Source: Meconema thalassinum (lineage: Eukaryota; Arthropoda; Insecta; Orthoptera; Tettigoniidae). From it: DNA of 64,000 bases. The translations under genes and the position numbers were made by a program. Below the pieces are notes generated by a model. That model was not told where the DNA came from and searched no databases. It saw only the letters and a list, made by a program, of their open reading frames with translations. The stretch lies in the NCBI GenBank assembly GCA_946902985.2, contig OX336395.1, positions 285,629,065 through 285,693,064 of the forward strand. The letters are read 5' to 3'. Positions 54,001 through 62,930 of the stretch are shown piece after piece; within the stretch, counting starts at the first letter, position 1; the number at the start of each line of letters is the position of its first letter.

Positions 54001-54291
54001 ACGGCTGAAGCCTTTGCCATTCGACAGGCTTTGCTTTATATTAAGCAACATCACATTCGCCAGTCTCTTATTTGTACCGATTCACTAAGCGTGCTCAGAG
54101 CTCTTTCGACTATCTCCAACACAGATAATTGGTGCCTTATGCAAATTCTCCTATTAACTTTCGACCTTGCTAATCTTGATTTTGATGTTATTTTTTTATG
54201 GCTCCCTAGTCACTCTCACATTCCTGGTAATGAACTGGTCGATACTATGGCTAAAATGCTGCCCAAGGACATGGCGATACATATGATTTAG
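51046..54291 (+). CDS. LINE-D ORF2: endonuclease, reverse transcriptase, RNase H
   Basis: 1,081 residues from MRLLQWNCRSLLHKKHELIL. AP endonuclease (residues 1-220): QWNCRS, ILIQETWL (Glu), TGDYNAHHSVWG (Asp/Asn), SAVDLAF, SDHYPI (Asp/His). Reverse transcriptase (about 440-780): HNYRGISLGS, QYAFTKKKGTIDA, motif A FLDVQGAYDNV, motif B GLPQGDILSGLLYNVYTHEL, motif C ILQFADDILLY with both Asp. RNase H (about 945-1075): VFYTDGSKF, FTAEAFAIRQAL, ICTDSLSVL, WLPSHSHIPGNELVD, all four catalytic acids present. The ORF stops early at 54289-54291; one base appears lost in the A run at about 54252-54256, after which the frame 54290-54749 continues. Otherwise intact. Confidence 0.95.
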   Translation: MRLLQWNCRSLLHKKHELILLVQEFNPDIILIQETWLPSHFTFYLPNYHIERSDGTPYGGVMTLIKYHIPYTLVPTHFTIPRTYSLTIRLDAFYVTNFYCPPAIKGNFRQWFSFLQYHSSLGSHIITGDYNAHHSVWGCEKTTPKGRHIYSAFTKLHLHLLNDGSPTRLTGPTQAKSAVDLAFTTINIAHRLHWQTIPDLHQSDHYPILMSYSLVRPSLLPSILSPPTRLLRHFDPSLFADYIQHTSPSPHGTSSTAYTHLLSSIGAYLDIYHPFTVRRPLASPSSQISWWDNECALLLKRRKHVFKLYRQFNTPFTYLNYKKITAQLQRTFNMKRRAAWQRFTTSISRSTPISRIWTAIKFLSHNSSPSSPSSISDDVLRSFYRQLTPDFVPPLLSLPPIPTGTKFSCLLRPITLSEFTKALHHRKSTQPGLDFITYNMLTSLPLSAQITLINFYNSILQTGLTPPEWNAFRIVPLLKPGKHPLDPHNYRGISLGSCLRKTFQRILLQRLMWVLEYYSLLPVNQYAFTKKKGTIDAINIFLTDVLLNRYRKHHLLAVFLDVQGAYDNVNISLLLQILGRLQFPLVFISIIHNLLTNRRLSVLSSTLELNDRYTSLGLPQGDILSGLLYNVYTHELETIVNPHVRILQFADDILLYCSHPQLSECRRNMTTALNLSHDWLHQSGLTTVPSKSAALIFTPRRLYDRSPIRFRSGHISLRRSITYLGVTIDDRLLWTQHLQKISVTIQRKFNLLRSLTRRNWGADPYILLLLYRNFIRATLDYGCHFFDLMSPTRCKKLDTMQYTALRIITGALRSTPTGALLIETAEFPLVLRRQYLSLKYLLGKMAITQFPLIPKLQLLHTYTQTFPRFRNFLPSLLVAYRFLQPYRSSILQTRKPLCYTVPYPILYYSPNSYLHLANSPLTDLRHNPLITNSLVLTFLSTHPHHIVFYTDGSKFFNPLRVGAAVYSPQLDLSLQYCISSSLSIFTAEAFAIRQALLYIKQHHIRQSLICTDSLSVLRALSTISNTDNWCLMQILLLTFDLANLDFDVIFLWLPSHSHIPGNELVDTMAKMLPKDMAIHMI

Positions 54292-54749
54292 CGATACCGT
54301 ATGCTGATTTGCTCCCTGATATTCACACCCACTTACGTCAAGAATGGCAAAAATGGTGGCATTCCTATTCCCGTTCCAAAGCGACCTTTTATCATCGATT
54401 GCAGCCCATACCTCCTTTCAAGCCCTGGTTCTCTACCGGACAATATACTCGTCGTCATATCACAACCATTCTTCGCCTCCGTTTTAATCATGCTTTATCC
54501 CCTGTTCATTTAGCCCGCCTTCGTTTCCGACCTTCACCAATGTGCGATTGTGGGAAGTTTTTCGGTTCCGTCAATCACATAGTATTTCAATGTTCCCTTT
54601 ATGATTCTCACCGACCTTCATTTTTTCACACCTTATTTACTTATGGCTTTCAACTTCCCTTAACCATTGAAACGCTTCTTACAGACCCCACCGCCACAGT
54701 CATTACCTCTCTCCTAACATTTATTGATACGTGTAACCTTACTTTTTAA
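54290..54749 (+). pseudogene. LINE-D ORF2 C-terminal part, out of frame
   Basis: Continuation of ORF2 in the neighbouring frame: YADLLPDIHTHLRQEWQKWW, PMCDCGKFFGSVNHIVFQC (the C-C-H-C region that ends ORF2 in I-group LINEs) and a terminus NLTF before TAA. It is separated from the main frame by the single-base loss near 54254. About 150 residues. Confidence 0.88.
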
Positions 54750-55179
54750 ATTTCGTACCTTTATGTGTGACCCGGTTGTGTTTATGTTTTAGGAAGTCGT
54801 CATTGTGGGTCAATTGACGTGAAGAATAGTTCCTCTGTCTCCCTGGTTTCATTTTCCTTTTTTCGTTTTTTGTTAACCCCAATTCTTTAATGTCGATGGT
54901 CCATCCAACCTTAAATACGCTCTTAACTTAGTTATTGGGTAAAAAGCTATTCGCTCTGCCCACCAAAACCCCCTTACAAGAAGAAGAAGAACCTTAGGCT
55001 ATCACTGTTATTGGCCGTTAAGGAGTAAGGTAGTAGGCAGAGCTCTACTACAAAGGGTTTACGGTTTGATTTCTCTCGCATGTAGTGTTCCGTCTGGTGT
55101 GTGACAAGCTGTTTGGTACGAAACACGCTATCATTCACCAACGATAGGTATGGTAGTAACCGCTAGTAATATATACATT

Positions 55180-55295
55180 GTGGTGTTTGAAGCCATATTT
55201 TCAGTGTTGCCTTAGTAAACAAGAGTTTAGTGCTTTTCAGTCGGTCAACACGAATGTACATTCGTGTTGACCGACTGAAAAGCACTTAACTCTTG
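55180..55295. mobile_element. Short insertion with 13-bp duplications and a 76-bp palindrome
   Basis: TAATATATACATT flanks it exactly (55167-55179 and 55296-55308); copy B of the surrounding duplication lacks it. The last 76 bp (55220-55295) are a near-perfect palindrome without spacer: arms of 38 bp centred at 55257/55258 (GAATGTACATTC) with one mismatched pair. The first 40 bp (GTGGTGTTTGAAGCCATATT onward) are not palindromic. No coding capacity. Confidence 0.85.
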
Positions 55296-55349
55296 TAATA
55301 TATACATTACAAGATTTTGGAATAAAAGGACCAGTTGATGTCTGGTGCA

Positions 55350-55650
55350 GTTCCACAATATCCGATTGTCCAGGATAGGCAGGTAAAGTTTGTGTTGCAT
55401 CATGTTACTGGTTGTGGTTGAGATTCCCAATATGCAATTGTCCAGGATAGACAAGTGAAGTGTGTGTTGTCTCATGTTACTGGTTGTTTATGAAATTTTC
55501 AATATTGCATTGTCCAGAATAGACAAGTGAAGTGTGTGTTGCCTCATGTTACTGGTTATGGATGAGATTTTCAATATTCCATTGTCCAGGATGGACAAAT
55601 AAAGTGTGTGTTGCCTCATGTTACTGGTTGTGAATGGGAATTATCTTGTT
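55350..55650. repeat. 72-bp tandem repeats, 4 units
   Basis: The landmark ATTGTCC recurs at 55365, 55437, 55509 and 55581. Units contain TGTGTTGCCTCATGTTACTGG. Copy B has three units (56739, 56811, 56883). Confidence 0.92.
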
Positions 55651-56425
55651 AAGTCTCTTCCGTCCTACGGTTAGAGAGTTCGTTTATGAAGTGGGGGCGA
55701 TGCAACCCAAGAGTAAGGTGTATTAGTACCGGTAGTTATTGAAAATGAATAAGAGGCAGATATTATAATTCCTCAACGACGTGTAATGTAGAAATACCTC
55801 AGTGGTCAGAGCATTGGCATACAAAATCAGAGGTTTTAGGTTCGATTTCCATCTGGGTCGATGGCTTGCAACGTTCGTGCATCAAGTTAATAGCTTAAAT
55901 TCTACTGTAAGTGGTTTCAATTGGGGGGGCTTTATCATCGTGGGCTTTAAGCGCCGTATTCTTGGGTGAGTGTGGAATTTTGCCTCATAGCTGTGTAATT
56001 GTGGTTACTGTAGCCTACTAGTGTGTGTGTTTGCAATTCAATTAGGAATGAGGTGGCCGTGGCATTAAGTTAGAAACCGTCGTGATATTTACCTGGAGTA
56101 AATTTCCATTCATAAAATCATCAAAAGTTTTCCTACAATACCGTAGGTAATTCCATGCAATTTTATAATGTAACTTTATATCTAAAATGAAATCGGAGTT
56201 CATGCATCTAAGTTAATTAGTCTGCACCTAGGTAACACATTATGATTTGAATATCTGGTATAATAATGATTGGCATTCCGGGAGGAGGGTAAATCCGCCA
56301 AACGGCGTCATCATTTGGGGTTGACCAGCAGCCTCTCTAGCGATCAACGTAACATCCGCACGGCAGCTCCCGGTGGTTATTTGTTAGGTTTTCATTGCTC
56401 GGAGGCTATGGTTAGAGCGAGCGTA

Positions 56426-57524
56426 CTTAACCATAGGCTATTACTTTTCTTGGCCGTTAAGGGTTACGGTAGTAGGTAGTGCTCATTCGTCAGTTTCTGA
56501 TGCAACGTTCACTCAAAAGTTACAAAATCTTTTAATACCGTACTACAAAGTGTTTCCGGTTTGATTTCTCTCCCATGTAGTGTTCCGTCTGGTGTGTGAC
56601 AAGTTCTTTGGTACGAAACACGCTATCATTCACAAACGATAGGTATGGTGTACAATAAGTAACGTCGAGTAACATAAACATAACAAGATTTTGGAATAAA
56701 GGGACCAGTTGGTGTCTGGTGCAGTTTCACAATATCCGATTGTCCAGGATAGGCAGGTAAAGTTTGTGTTGCCTCATGTTACTGGTTGTGGATGAGATTC
56801 ACAATATGCAATTGTCCAGGATAGACAAGTGAAGTGTGTGTTGCCTCATGTTGCTGGTTGTGGATGAAATTTTCTATATTCCATTGTCCAGGATCGGCAA
56901 ATAAAGTGTGTGTTGCCTCATGTTACTGGTTGCGAATTGGAATTATCTTGTTAAGTCTCTTCCGTCCTACGGTTAGAGAGTTTGTTTTTGAAGTGGGGGC
57001 GATGCAACCCAAGAGTAAGGTGTATTAGTACCGGTAGTTATTGCATATTAGTAAGAAGCAGATATTATAATTCCTCAAAGACGTGTGATGTACAGATACC
57101 TCAGTGGTCAGAGCATTGGCATACAAAACCAGAGGTTTTAGGTTCGATTTCCATCTGGGTCGATGGCTTGCAAAGTTCGTGCATCAAGTTACCAGGTTAA
57201 ATTGAACGGTAAGTGGTTTAATTCGTGGGCTTTAAGCGTCGTCTTCTTGGGTGTGTGTGGAATTTCGCTTCATAGCTGTGTAACTGTGGTTACTGTAGCC
57301 TACTAGTGTGTGTGTTTGCAATTCAATTAGGAATGAGGCGGCCGCAGCCGTAAGTCAGGAACCGTCGTGATATTTACCTGGAGTAAATTTCCATTCATAA
57401 AATCATCAAAAGTTTTCCTACAATACCGTAGGTAATTCCATGCAATTTTATAATGGAACTTTATTCCTAAAATGAAATACGAGTTCAGGCATTTAAGTTA
57501 ATTAGCCTGCACCTAGGTTACACA
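56426..57524. repeat. Large duplicated segment, copy B
   Basis: See copy A. Includes the unoccupied LINE-D target site just upstream (56415-56460), three 72-bp units (56725-56945), and the tRNA-like head at 57092-57166. It ends where an inverted-repeat element enters at 57525 and resumes at 58421. Confidence 0.85.
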
Positions 57525-58420
57525 GGTAGCACTACAGAACAGGAGACCAAAGGTATAAAAAAATTTAGGTAATGAAATTTGCCGAAGTACCTTTAGTAAT
57601 GGTATCCGGAGATGTTAAAATAATAGATGTTGACTCGTCCGCTGCCATAAACCCACCCAGCCATCCCAAATAGATACACGACTTATATAGCAGAAATGAA
57701 GTCTTTTGTAGCCATCTTGCTTACTAAGTCAGGAATGCCAACCCCACGCATTTGGTACTATTTCACATCGGGTATAGAACGAGTAAACAGAAGAGCGTCG
57801 ATAAAGTAATGTAATGAAAAACTGCGCCAATTGTCAGTGTTTATTTATGTATTTATAATGTTTTACATACAAAAACCGACCTAACCTGGGGCTTACGCCC
57901 CAGACCCCCTTGCTTGTGGTACTAGCAGTAATTTTCGACCAGGCAGTACCTAACCTAGTAGCGGACATAAATTCTATCTTATTAATGTTTTACATACAAA
58001 AACAAACCTTACCTGGGGCTTACGCCCCAGACCCCCTTGCTTGTGGTACTAGCAGTAATTTTTCGCAAGACAGTGCTTAACTTAGTGGAAATTTGTAACA
58101 ATTTCAAAATTACGTGTCATATGGTGAATTTTGTGTTGGACATGTTGGTAACGTACTCAGATGTTCGTTTTTCGGGTGTCACATGACGTATGACGTGGTG
58201 TCCAAGATGGCGTCCATAGTGAAATGAAGACAATGCTAAAAGTATTATTTTCGTAAATAATCAATTAAAAGGAATTATTCCGGTGCAGCAGTGGCAATTG
58301 AGAAAGTAAAACGACTCCCAACATCTCCGAGAAAGGTTTGTCAATCATAAATACTATATTTTCAGTAATATACCTTGTTGAAAGTTACGACGGCTTGGTC
58401 TCCTGTTCTGTAGTTTTAAT
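57525..58420. mobile_element. 896-bp inverted-repeat element with 9-bp duplications
   Basis: GGTTACACA flanks it (57516-57524 and 58421-58429). Terminal inverted sequence ACTACAGAACAGGAGACCAA lies at 57531-57550 and, inverted, at about 58396-58415, a few bases in from each end. Copy A of the surrounding duplication (56232-56245) shows the uninterrupted site. No transposase. Inside are two copies of a 127-bp unit (from 57859 and 57986) with the hairpin CTGGGGCTTACGCCCCAG. Superfamily uncertain; 9-bp duplications occur in Mutator-like and some other DNA transposons. Confidence 0.75.
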
Positions 58421-58429
58421 GGTTACACA

Positions 58430-58632
58430 TTATGATATGAATATCTGGTATAGTAGTGATTGCTATTTCGGGAGGAGGGTAATCTATTACTCTTAACATG
58501 CAGAATATGATGGAGGCAAACTAGACAGATTATGATATGAATATCTGGTATAATAATGATTGCTATTTCGGGAGGAGGGTAATGTATTACTCTTAACATG
58601 CAGAATATGATGGAGGCAAACTAGACAGATTG
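58430..58632. repeat. 100-bp direct tandem duplication
   Basis: TATGATATGAATATCTGGTA starts at 58431 and 58531; both units run to GGAGGCAAACTAGACAGAT. The first 55 bp also match 56243-56296 of copy A. Confidence 0.9.
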
Positions 58633-59143
58633 CAGGAAATATCACGATGATGAGAAATGATGTATTTCAGCAATTAGGTCATGAAATTCGCACACTGGAC
58701 AAACAATGTGGTATTGTAGAATTGCTTCTGTCTGCCTAGCCAATCAGGCACCACATTTCCCAGTAGGCAATGGGGTGGGCTGTGCCAACCTATCATACAT
58801 ATTGTATGCTTCCTGTTATGCTGATTGAAGTAGGCTCAAAAGAATGGAGGCTTTTTGTAGCTTCAATTAGCACCAAATACTTTGGCCCTTTGAATCACAA
58901 ATCATCACGAATTAGAATGTTTACTTTCTCGCGGTACACTGAGTTAGTATTGTGTGGGATATCCCTATTTGTATAATGCTTGTGTAGTGATGTTGTATGT
59001 TTGTAATATCGATAATATTGAGAATCACAATCTATGTCCAGTTAATATTACCCGCTGTAACAAATGAGTCACCTACAATACCACAGTTACATTCAAATTA
59101 TCAATGATTTGTATGTGTTATACTTTCTAGTTTCAATACAATT
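58633..59143. other. No gene recognised
   Basis: Open frame 58770-58976 shows no family motif. The region may be intron or 5' flank of the exon candidate that follows. Confidence 0.4.
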
Positions 59144-59194
59144 ATGGAGGATCAACCATCCATCAAATGTGAACCTGAAGAATTCTCTACCATT
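59144..59194 (+). other. Candidate first coding exon of a host gene
   Basis: MEDQPSIKCEPEEFSTI followed directly by a strong donor GTAAGT (59195). 17 codons, phase 0. IKCE fits the SUMO consensus psi-K-x-E. Short acidic first exons of this kind are common in insect zinc-finger and other nuclear proteins. The second candidate exon (61350-61463) is in the same phase. Not proven without transcripts. Confidence 0.4.
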
Positions 59195-59639
59195 GTAAGT
59201 ACCAGTAGTATTTTAGTACCGTGTTTTGTGTAACATTGTACTCTTTCCTATGTACATGGCAGGTCTTTCAGTAGTACATACAACTTTCTACTGCCCAATG
59301 AAAAGGAGATCTGTCTTTGTTGCTAATAATAATTTACAGCTCATATTCTTGACTGATAAATAAACATACTCCCTAAGGCAAATTTGCAAGAACATTGAAA
59401 ATCAATTGATCTTACTGCAGATACAGAGATAAAAATCAAATTTAAAATTATTAATTATTAATCATACCCATCCCCTCCAACACACACACTCATTGTTACC
59501 CACTTAGCTACTCAAATCTTGTTTAGTTGAGACTGGCTTCTGAAACCTCTGAACATTTAGAGGTGAAGGGTAGATGACCTTCACTGCACCACCCTTTAAA
59601 ACAATAGGTGACTAACTAGGACTGAAAATGTCCTTTAGA

Positions 59640-60235
59640 GACCGGGTCCCCCTCTCCCCACTATGGAATATTTGCCATTGTTAGTATTCCTTTGAGTTTG
59701 AATAATTTGGCAAGACTTGCATTAATCTTCCTGTAACCTTTACCGATTTTCCTCAAATATCTTTCAGTGTATTCTCTTCCTTGTAAACTAGAAACGTGTC
59801 CCCCAATATTATTCTGGATTGTCCATCTGCCAAACCTTTCCAAACAGAATCCTGAATCATTTCTACGCACCGTACTCTCCACCTTTGGTCCACCATCACA
59901 TACGGTAGCTGTGTACCTTCATTTGTACCATTTCAACTCATCTATCATGCCTCGATATGGACCCCACACACCTGCAACATACTCCAGCTGAGGTCATACT
60001 AGAGACAAATAAGCCCTTTCAAAGATTTCCCTGCCAAATCATTTAGACACCCGCAAAAGCATGTGCAGGGACTTGTTTGCCTTGTTAACTCTCTCCTCTA
60101 TGTTCTTCCCCAAGGTGAATATCCTCTCCCCTACAGTAATCTCTAAATACGTACAATTTCCACCAAAATAAGCACTAGTTTCTCTTTATCACATGCAATT
60201 TGATTCCTTTCAGTTCCAAATATTATTCATTAGTA
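59640..60235 (-). pseudogene. LINE reverse-transcriptase thumb/C-terminal fragment
   Basis: Minus strand, from 60235: YLEITVGERIFTLGKNIEE, RVNKANKSLHMLLRVSK, PQLEYVAGVWGPYRG, then 59882-59661 with GFCLERFGRWTIQNNIGGHV and YTERYLRKIG. The PxLEYxxxVWxP block is typical of LINE RT C-terminal regions. Several frame breaks. It lies in the presumed intron between the two host exon candidates. Confidence 0.6.
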
Positions 60236-60839
60236 GCCTATTGTATCCTACAAGAATCCCGTAAAGTGTTTGATGGGTAGAAACCTACAAAATCCAAATT
60301 GAGGCATACAAGGCCAGGTGAGGTTCAAAGAAACATTGCATGTTATGAATATCTACAAAGGAAAAAGATCAAACTACCCTTAGCGAGGAACGTGAATTGC
60401 CCACTATACCTTCTTTTGGAATAAATTCAAATGATTTTTCATTGTAAAATCATAACCAGATTTTAAGTCGATATATTTTTGTGTTTTGAAGTTGAACATC
60501 ACAAGAAAATTGTCTTTTTCATAATTCTCTGCAACCTCGACCCTGTTCTAGATAATGTCCATGCAGTAAAAAAAAATGCATTATACTATATATGTTTTGC
60601 TTAAGCTCGATAATGAAAGTAGTAATTTTTTGTACTTAATGAAATGAACTTTGAATACATCTCTGTTAAACCCTCGATTTTTAAGGTTAAAGTGTTCAGT
60701 CAATTTAGCAAAATGACTTCTATAAATTCCGAGCATATTTCTGTGAGTAAGCAGAACCAGCACATCCAAGAAAGATCCATGTTTCATTGCATCATGGCCA
60801 CTTGATTTTTTGATCCTTTTTCTACGGTGTTGTGTTGTT

Positions 60840-60990
60840 TGAGTGTTCAGTCTTTTGCCATGCCTCCCTGTCCTGAGCTAATCGTTTCTTCTCCTAGCTA
60901 CTACATCCAAGGCAATCTGTTTTACATATTTTTACCTTGGCCAACCCCTTCATTTCTTGTCCTTGACCCTTCCTTCTATAACTAACTTGC
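60840..60990 (-). repeat. LINE-B 3'-end fragment
   Basis: TCCTGAGCTAATCGTTTC, GGCAATCTGTTT and TCCTTGACCCTTCCTTC match 8700-8815, the C-terminal end of LINE-B, in the same orientation. Confidence 0.75.
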
Positions 60991-61349
60991 ATTAAATTCC
61001 GCCAACATCCTCTATTTGTTGTAATTTAAGTGAATGGTAATCGTGGTGGTGAAATTAATAACTGTGTAGCTACTTGAATTGTGCTATATCATGTACTGCG
61101 GTGGAAGCATGTTCGCTGTTGGAAACAGAGATAGTATTCTTTTGTGTTTCACTGTGTCTAGCATTCTGAGCCTTGAAAGTACAGTACCGTATACATACAT
61201 TATATTGAAGTTATGTAATTATCACAAAATTAACCCTATGATATGTGAGCTTTGCAATTACAATTTTCAGGGGAATTGTTGACATTTTGTATAGTGTATT
61301 TTATCAAGCTGAATCCATTATTGCTTCTGTCCTGGGAACCTATATCAAG

Positions 61350-61463
61350 CAAGAATTTGAGGATAACCAGGATATTGTTATTGACGAACATGTGGATACA
61401 GAGATTGTTCCACGCCTCAAAAGGGAATCACCATCTACATCAAAAGACCAAGATTTGAGAATT
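61350..61463 (+). other. Candidate second coding exon of a host gene
   Basis: After TGTCCTGGGAACCTATATCAAG the frame reads QEFEDNQDIVIDEHVDTEIV then PRLKRESPSTSKDQDLRI and reaches a donor ATT|GTAGGT (61464). 38 codons, phase 0 at both ends, matching the exon at 59144-59194. LKRE is a SUMO consensus; if the acceptor is further upstream the frame also includes YIKQE. Acidic, low-complexity, no domain. Downstream exons were not found before the window ends. Confidence 0.4.
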
Positions 61464-61493
61464 GTAGGTACCTTATTTCCTTACTTTTTTTTT

Positions 61494-62155
61494 AGCCTAC
61501 TTTCGATTTTTGCTAAAAGTGAAAGTAGACTTGGGAGATATACACGTGTCAAAAGTTGTCAGACTGAGTATGTGTGTGTGTATATCGGTCCCCTCTTATC
61601 AATTCAAACACGACGAAAATGAATTGAATGATATTTGGTACAGAAGTAGCACTAGCAAAGAACACCCAGTGTCATGTTTTATTTCGCAGCCATCTTAATG
61701 AAAACGTAATTGTGGCCACCCAAACGTTCAAAACTTATGTCAAATTACGACTAACCTAATCATCGGATCGCTATCAAATTTCGCATCAACATGCCTTCAT
61801 GTGGGAAGCGTCTTTTGACCAAACAACAAGGTCATCAGCCAAATAGTTTGAAGATGATGGCCGCTTATGTGTGCAAATTGATCCCCCCCCCTATCAATCA
61901 AATTCAACGAAACCAAATCTAACCACCTTTGGAACAGAGGTAGCACTATCAAGGGACAGTCAATGTCATGATGTATATCGCCGCTATCATAACGAAAAGG
62001 AAATGGCGCCCACACAAATGTTCTAATATCAAATTACCACTAACCTAATCATCCGATCTCTACCAAATTTTGCAACAATGCAACATAATGTGGGAAGTGT
62101 CTTTTTTTCAGCTACAAAGTCATCAGCCAAATAGTTTCAAAATGGTGGATGTATG
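61494..62155 (+). mobile_element. HINE-like element 5 (truncated)
   Basis: Starts AGCCTACTTTCGATTTTTGC (from 61495), then a short TG stretch, and carries about 1.7 units of the same ~293-bp repeat as element 4, inverted (landmarks about 61673 and 61967, 294 bp apart). The 3' subterminal repeat and hairpin are not clearly present. It lies about 30 bp downstream of the donor at 61464, within the presumed intron. Confidence 0.7.
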
Positions 62156-62569
62156 AATCATGCAAGTTTTATAGCCTAACCGTTGCTTATGATTCAACAA
62201 GGCCCTGTATCACCAGTTCCGTTCATTGTACAGAGGGTGGTTTAAACTGTCCTCAAGGAAGTGACCCATAGGTTATTAACTTCTTATAATAAAAAAAAAA
62301 CGTATTCCATATGACTGACAAACAGTTCAGGCCGATCGTGCTGGGCCGTGCTGTCCCCTTGGGTCAAAATGGAGGCAATTGTTTGCTCGCTAGTCCATAT
62401 TTAATAGCTTTATAGTCCTCCAGGAATGTACTGAACAAAATAATACAAATTTAGTATCAAATGGTTTATAAAGGACGGCAAAAAATGCTAATGAAATTGT
62501 TCATTCCAAGACAAATTAAATATGCTGAGCAGTTGTACTAAAGCAGTTGTTAACGTTGCTTAGTGTAGT

Positions 62570-62930
62570 GGGCATGTTTAGCAGCGTGGTAGCGCCCTAG
62601 ACTCCGAATCTTAAGGTTTGAGGTGTAAATCCTAGTGGCTGTTTCTTGTTGTTGCTGTTGTTGGCAATTAAGGGGCTTTTCGGCATTGTGGTCATGTAGC
62701 ACCATGTATTTAGGTGTGTGTAGAAGTTGTCACTGTGATGACTGTGTGTGTACTTTTAAACAAGGAAGGATTTGGGAAGGAAGCTGTTGTTTTGTCTCAT
62801 TTGAGAGGTTTGGACATGATGGTCATTTAGCCCAGTGTACTTCGTGGAGTATTTAATATTCAATGTTAACCTGCGTCATTGTGATGGCTGTGTTAGTAAG
62901 TGTAAATATAATTCAGGTGAGGATTCAATC
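62570..62930 (-). repeat. Two SINE fragments in inverted orientation
   Basis: TGGTCATGTAGCACCATGTA (about 62689) and GTGATGACTGTGTGTG, then again GATGGTCATTTAGCCCAGTG (about 62817) and GTGATGGCTGTGTTAG, are two copies of the SINE 3' module seen complete at 48895-49415. A (GTT)n tail-like stretch at 62648-62665 belongs to the first. Confidence 0.6.

Larger units (their letters stand above)
49441..54989 (+). mobile_element. Full-length I-like LINE (LINE-D)
   Basis: 5,549 bp flanked by AACCTTAGGC at 49431-49440 and 54990-54999 (10-bp target duplication). It has a 5' UTR with an internal promoter, an ORF1 (Gag-like, zinc knuckles), an ORF2 (AP endonuclease, RT, RNase H, CCHC end), a 3' UTR and an (AAG)n tail (54978-54989). 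A paralogous unoccupied site at 56415-56460 (AGCGTACTTAACCATAGGCT, continuing TATTACTTTTCTTGGCCG) confirms both boundaries. The RNase H plus AP endonuclease combination places it in the I group of LINEs. Only two single-base frame problems are visible, so the copy is young. Confidence 0.95.
55000..56296. repeat. Large duplicated segment, copy A
   Basis: Matches 56426-57524 (copy B) almost throughout, from GGCCGTTAAGG to the ACCTAGGTAACACA end, with indels. It holds 72-bp tandem repeats (55350-55650), a tRNA-like SINE head (55788-55862, B box GGTTCGATTTCC), and a 116-bp insertion absent from copy B (55180-55295). Copy A continues to the left of LINE-D, since LINE-D interrupts it. Confidence 0.85.
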
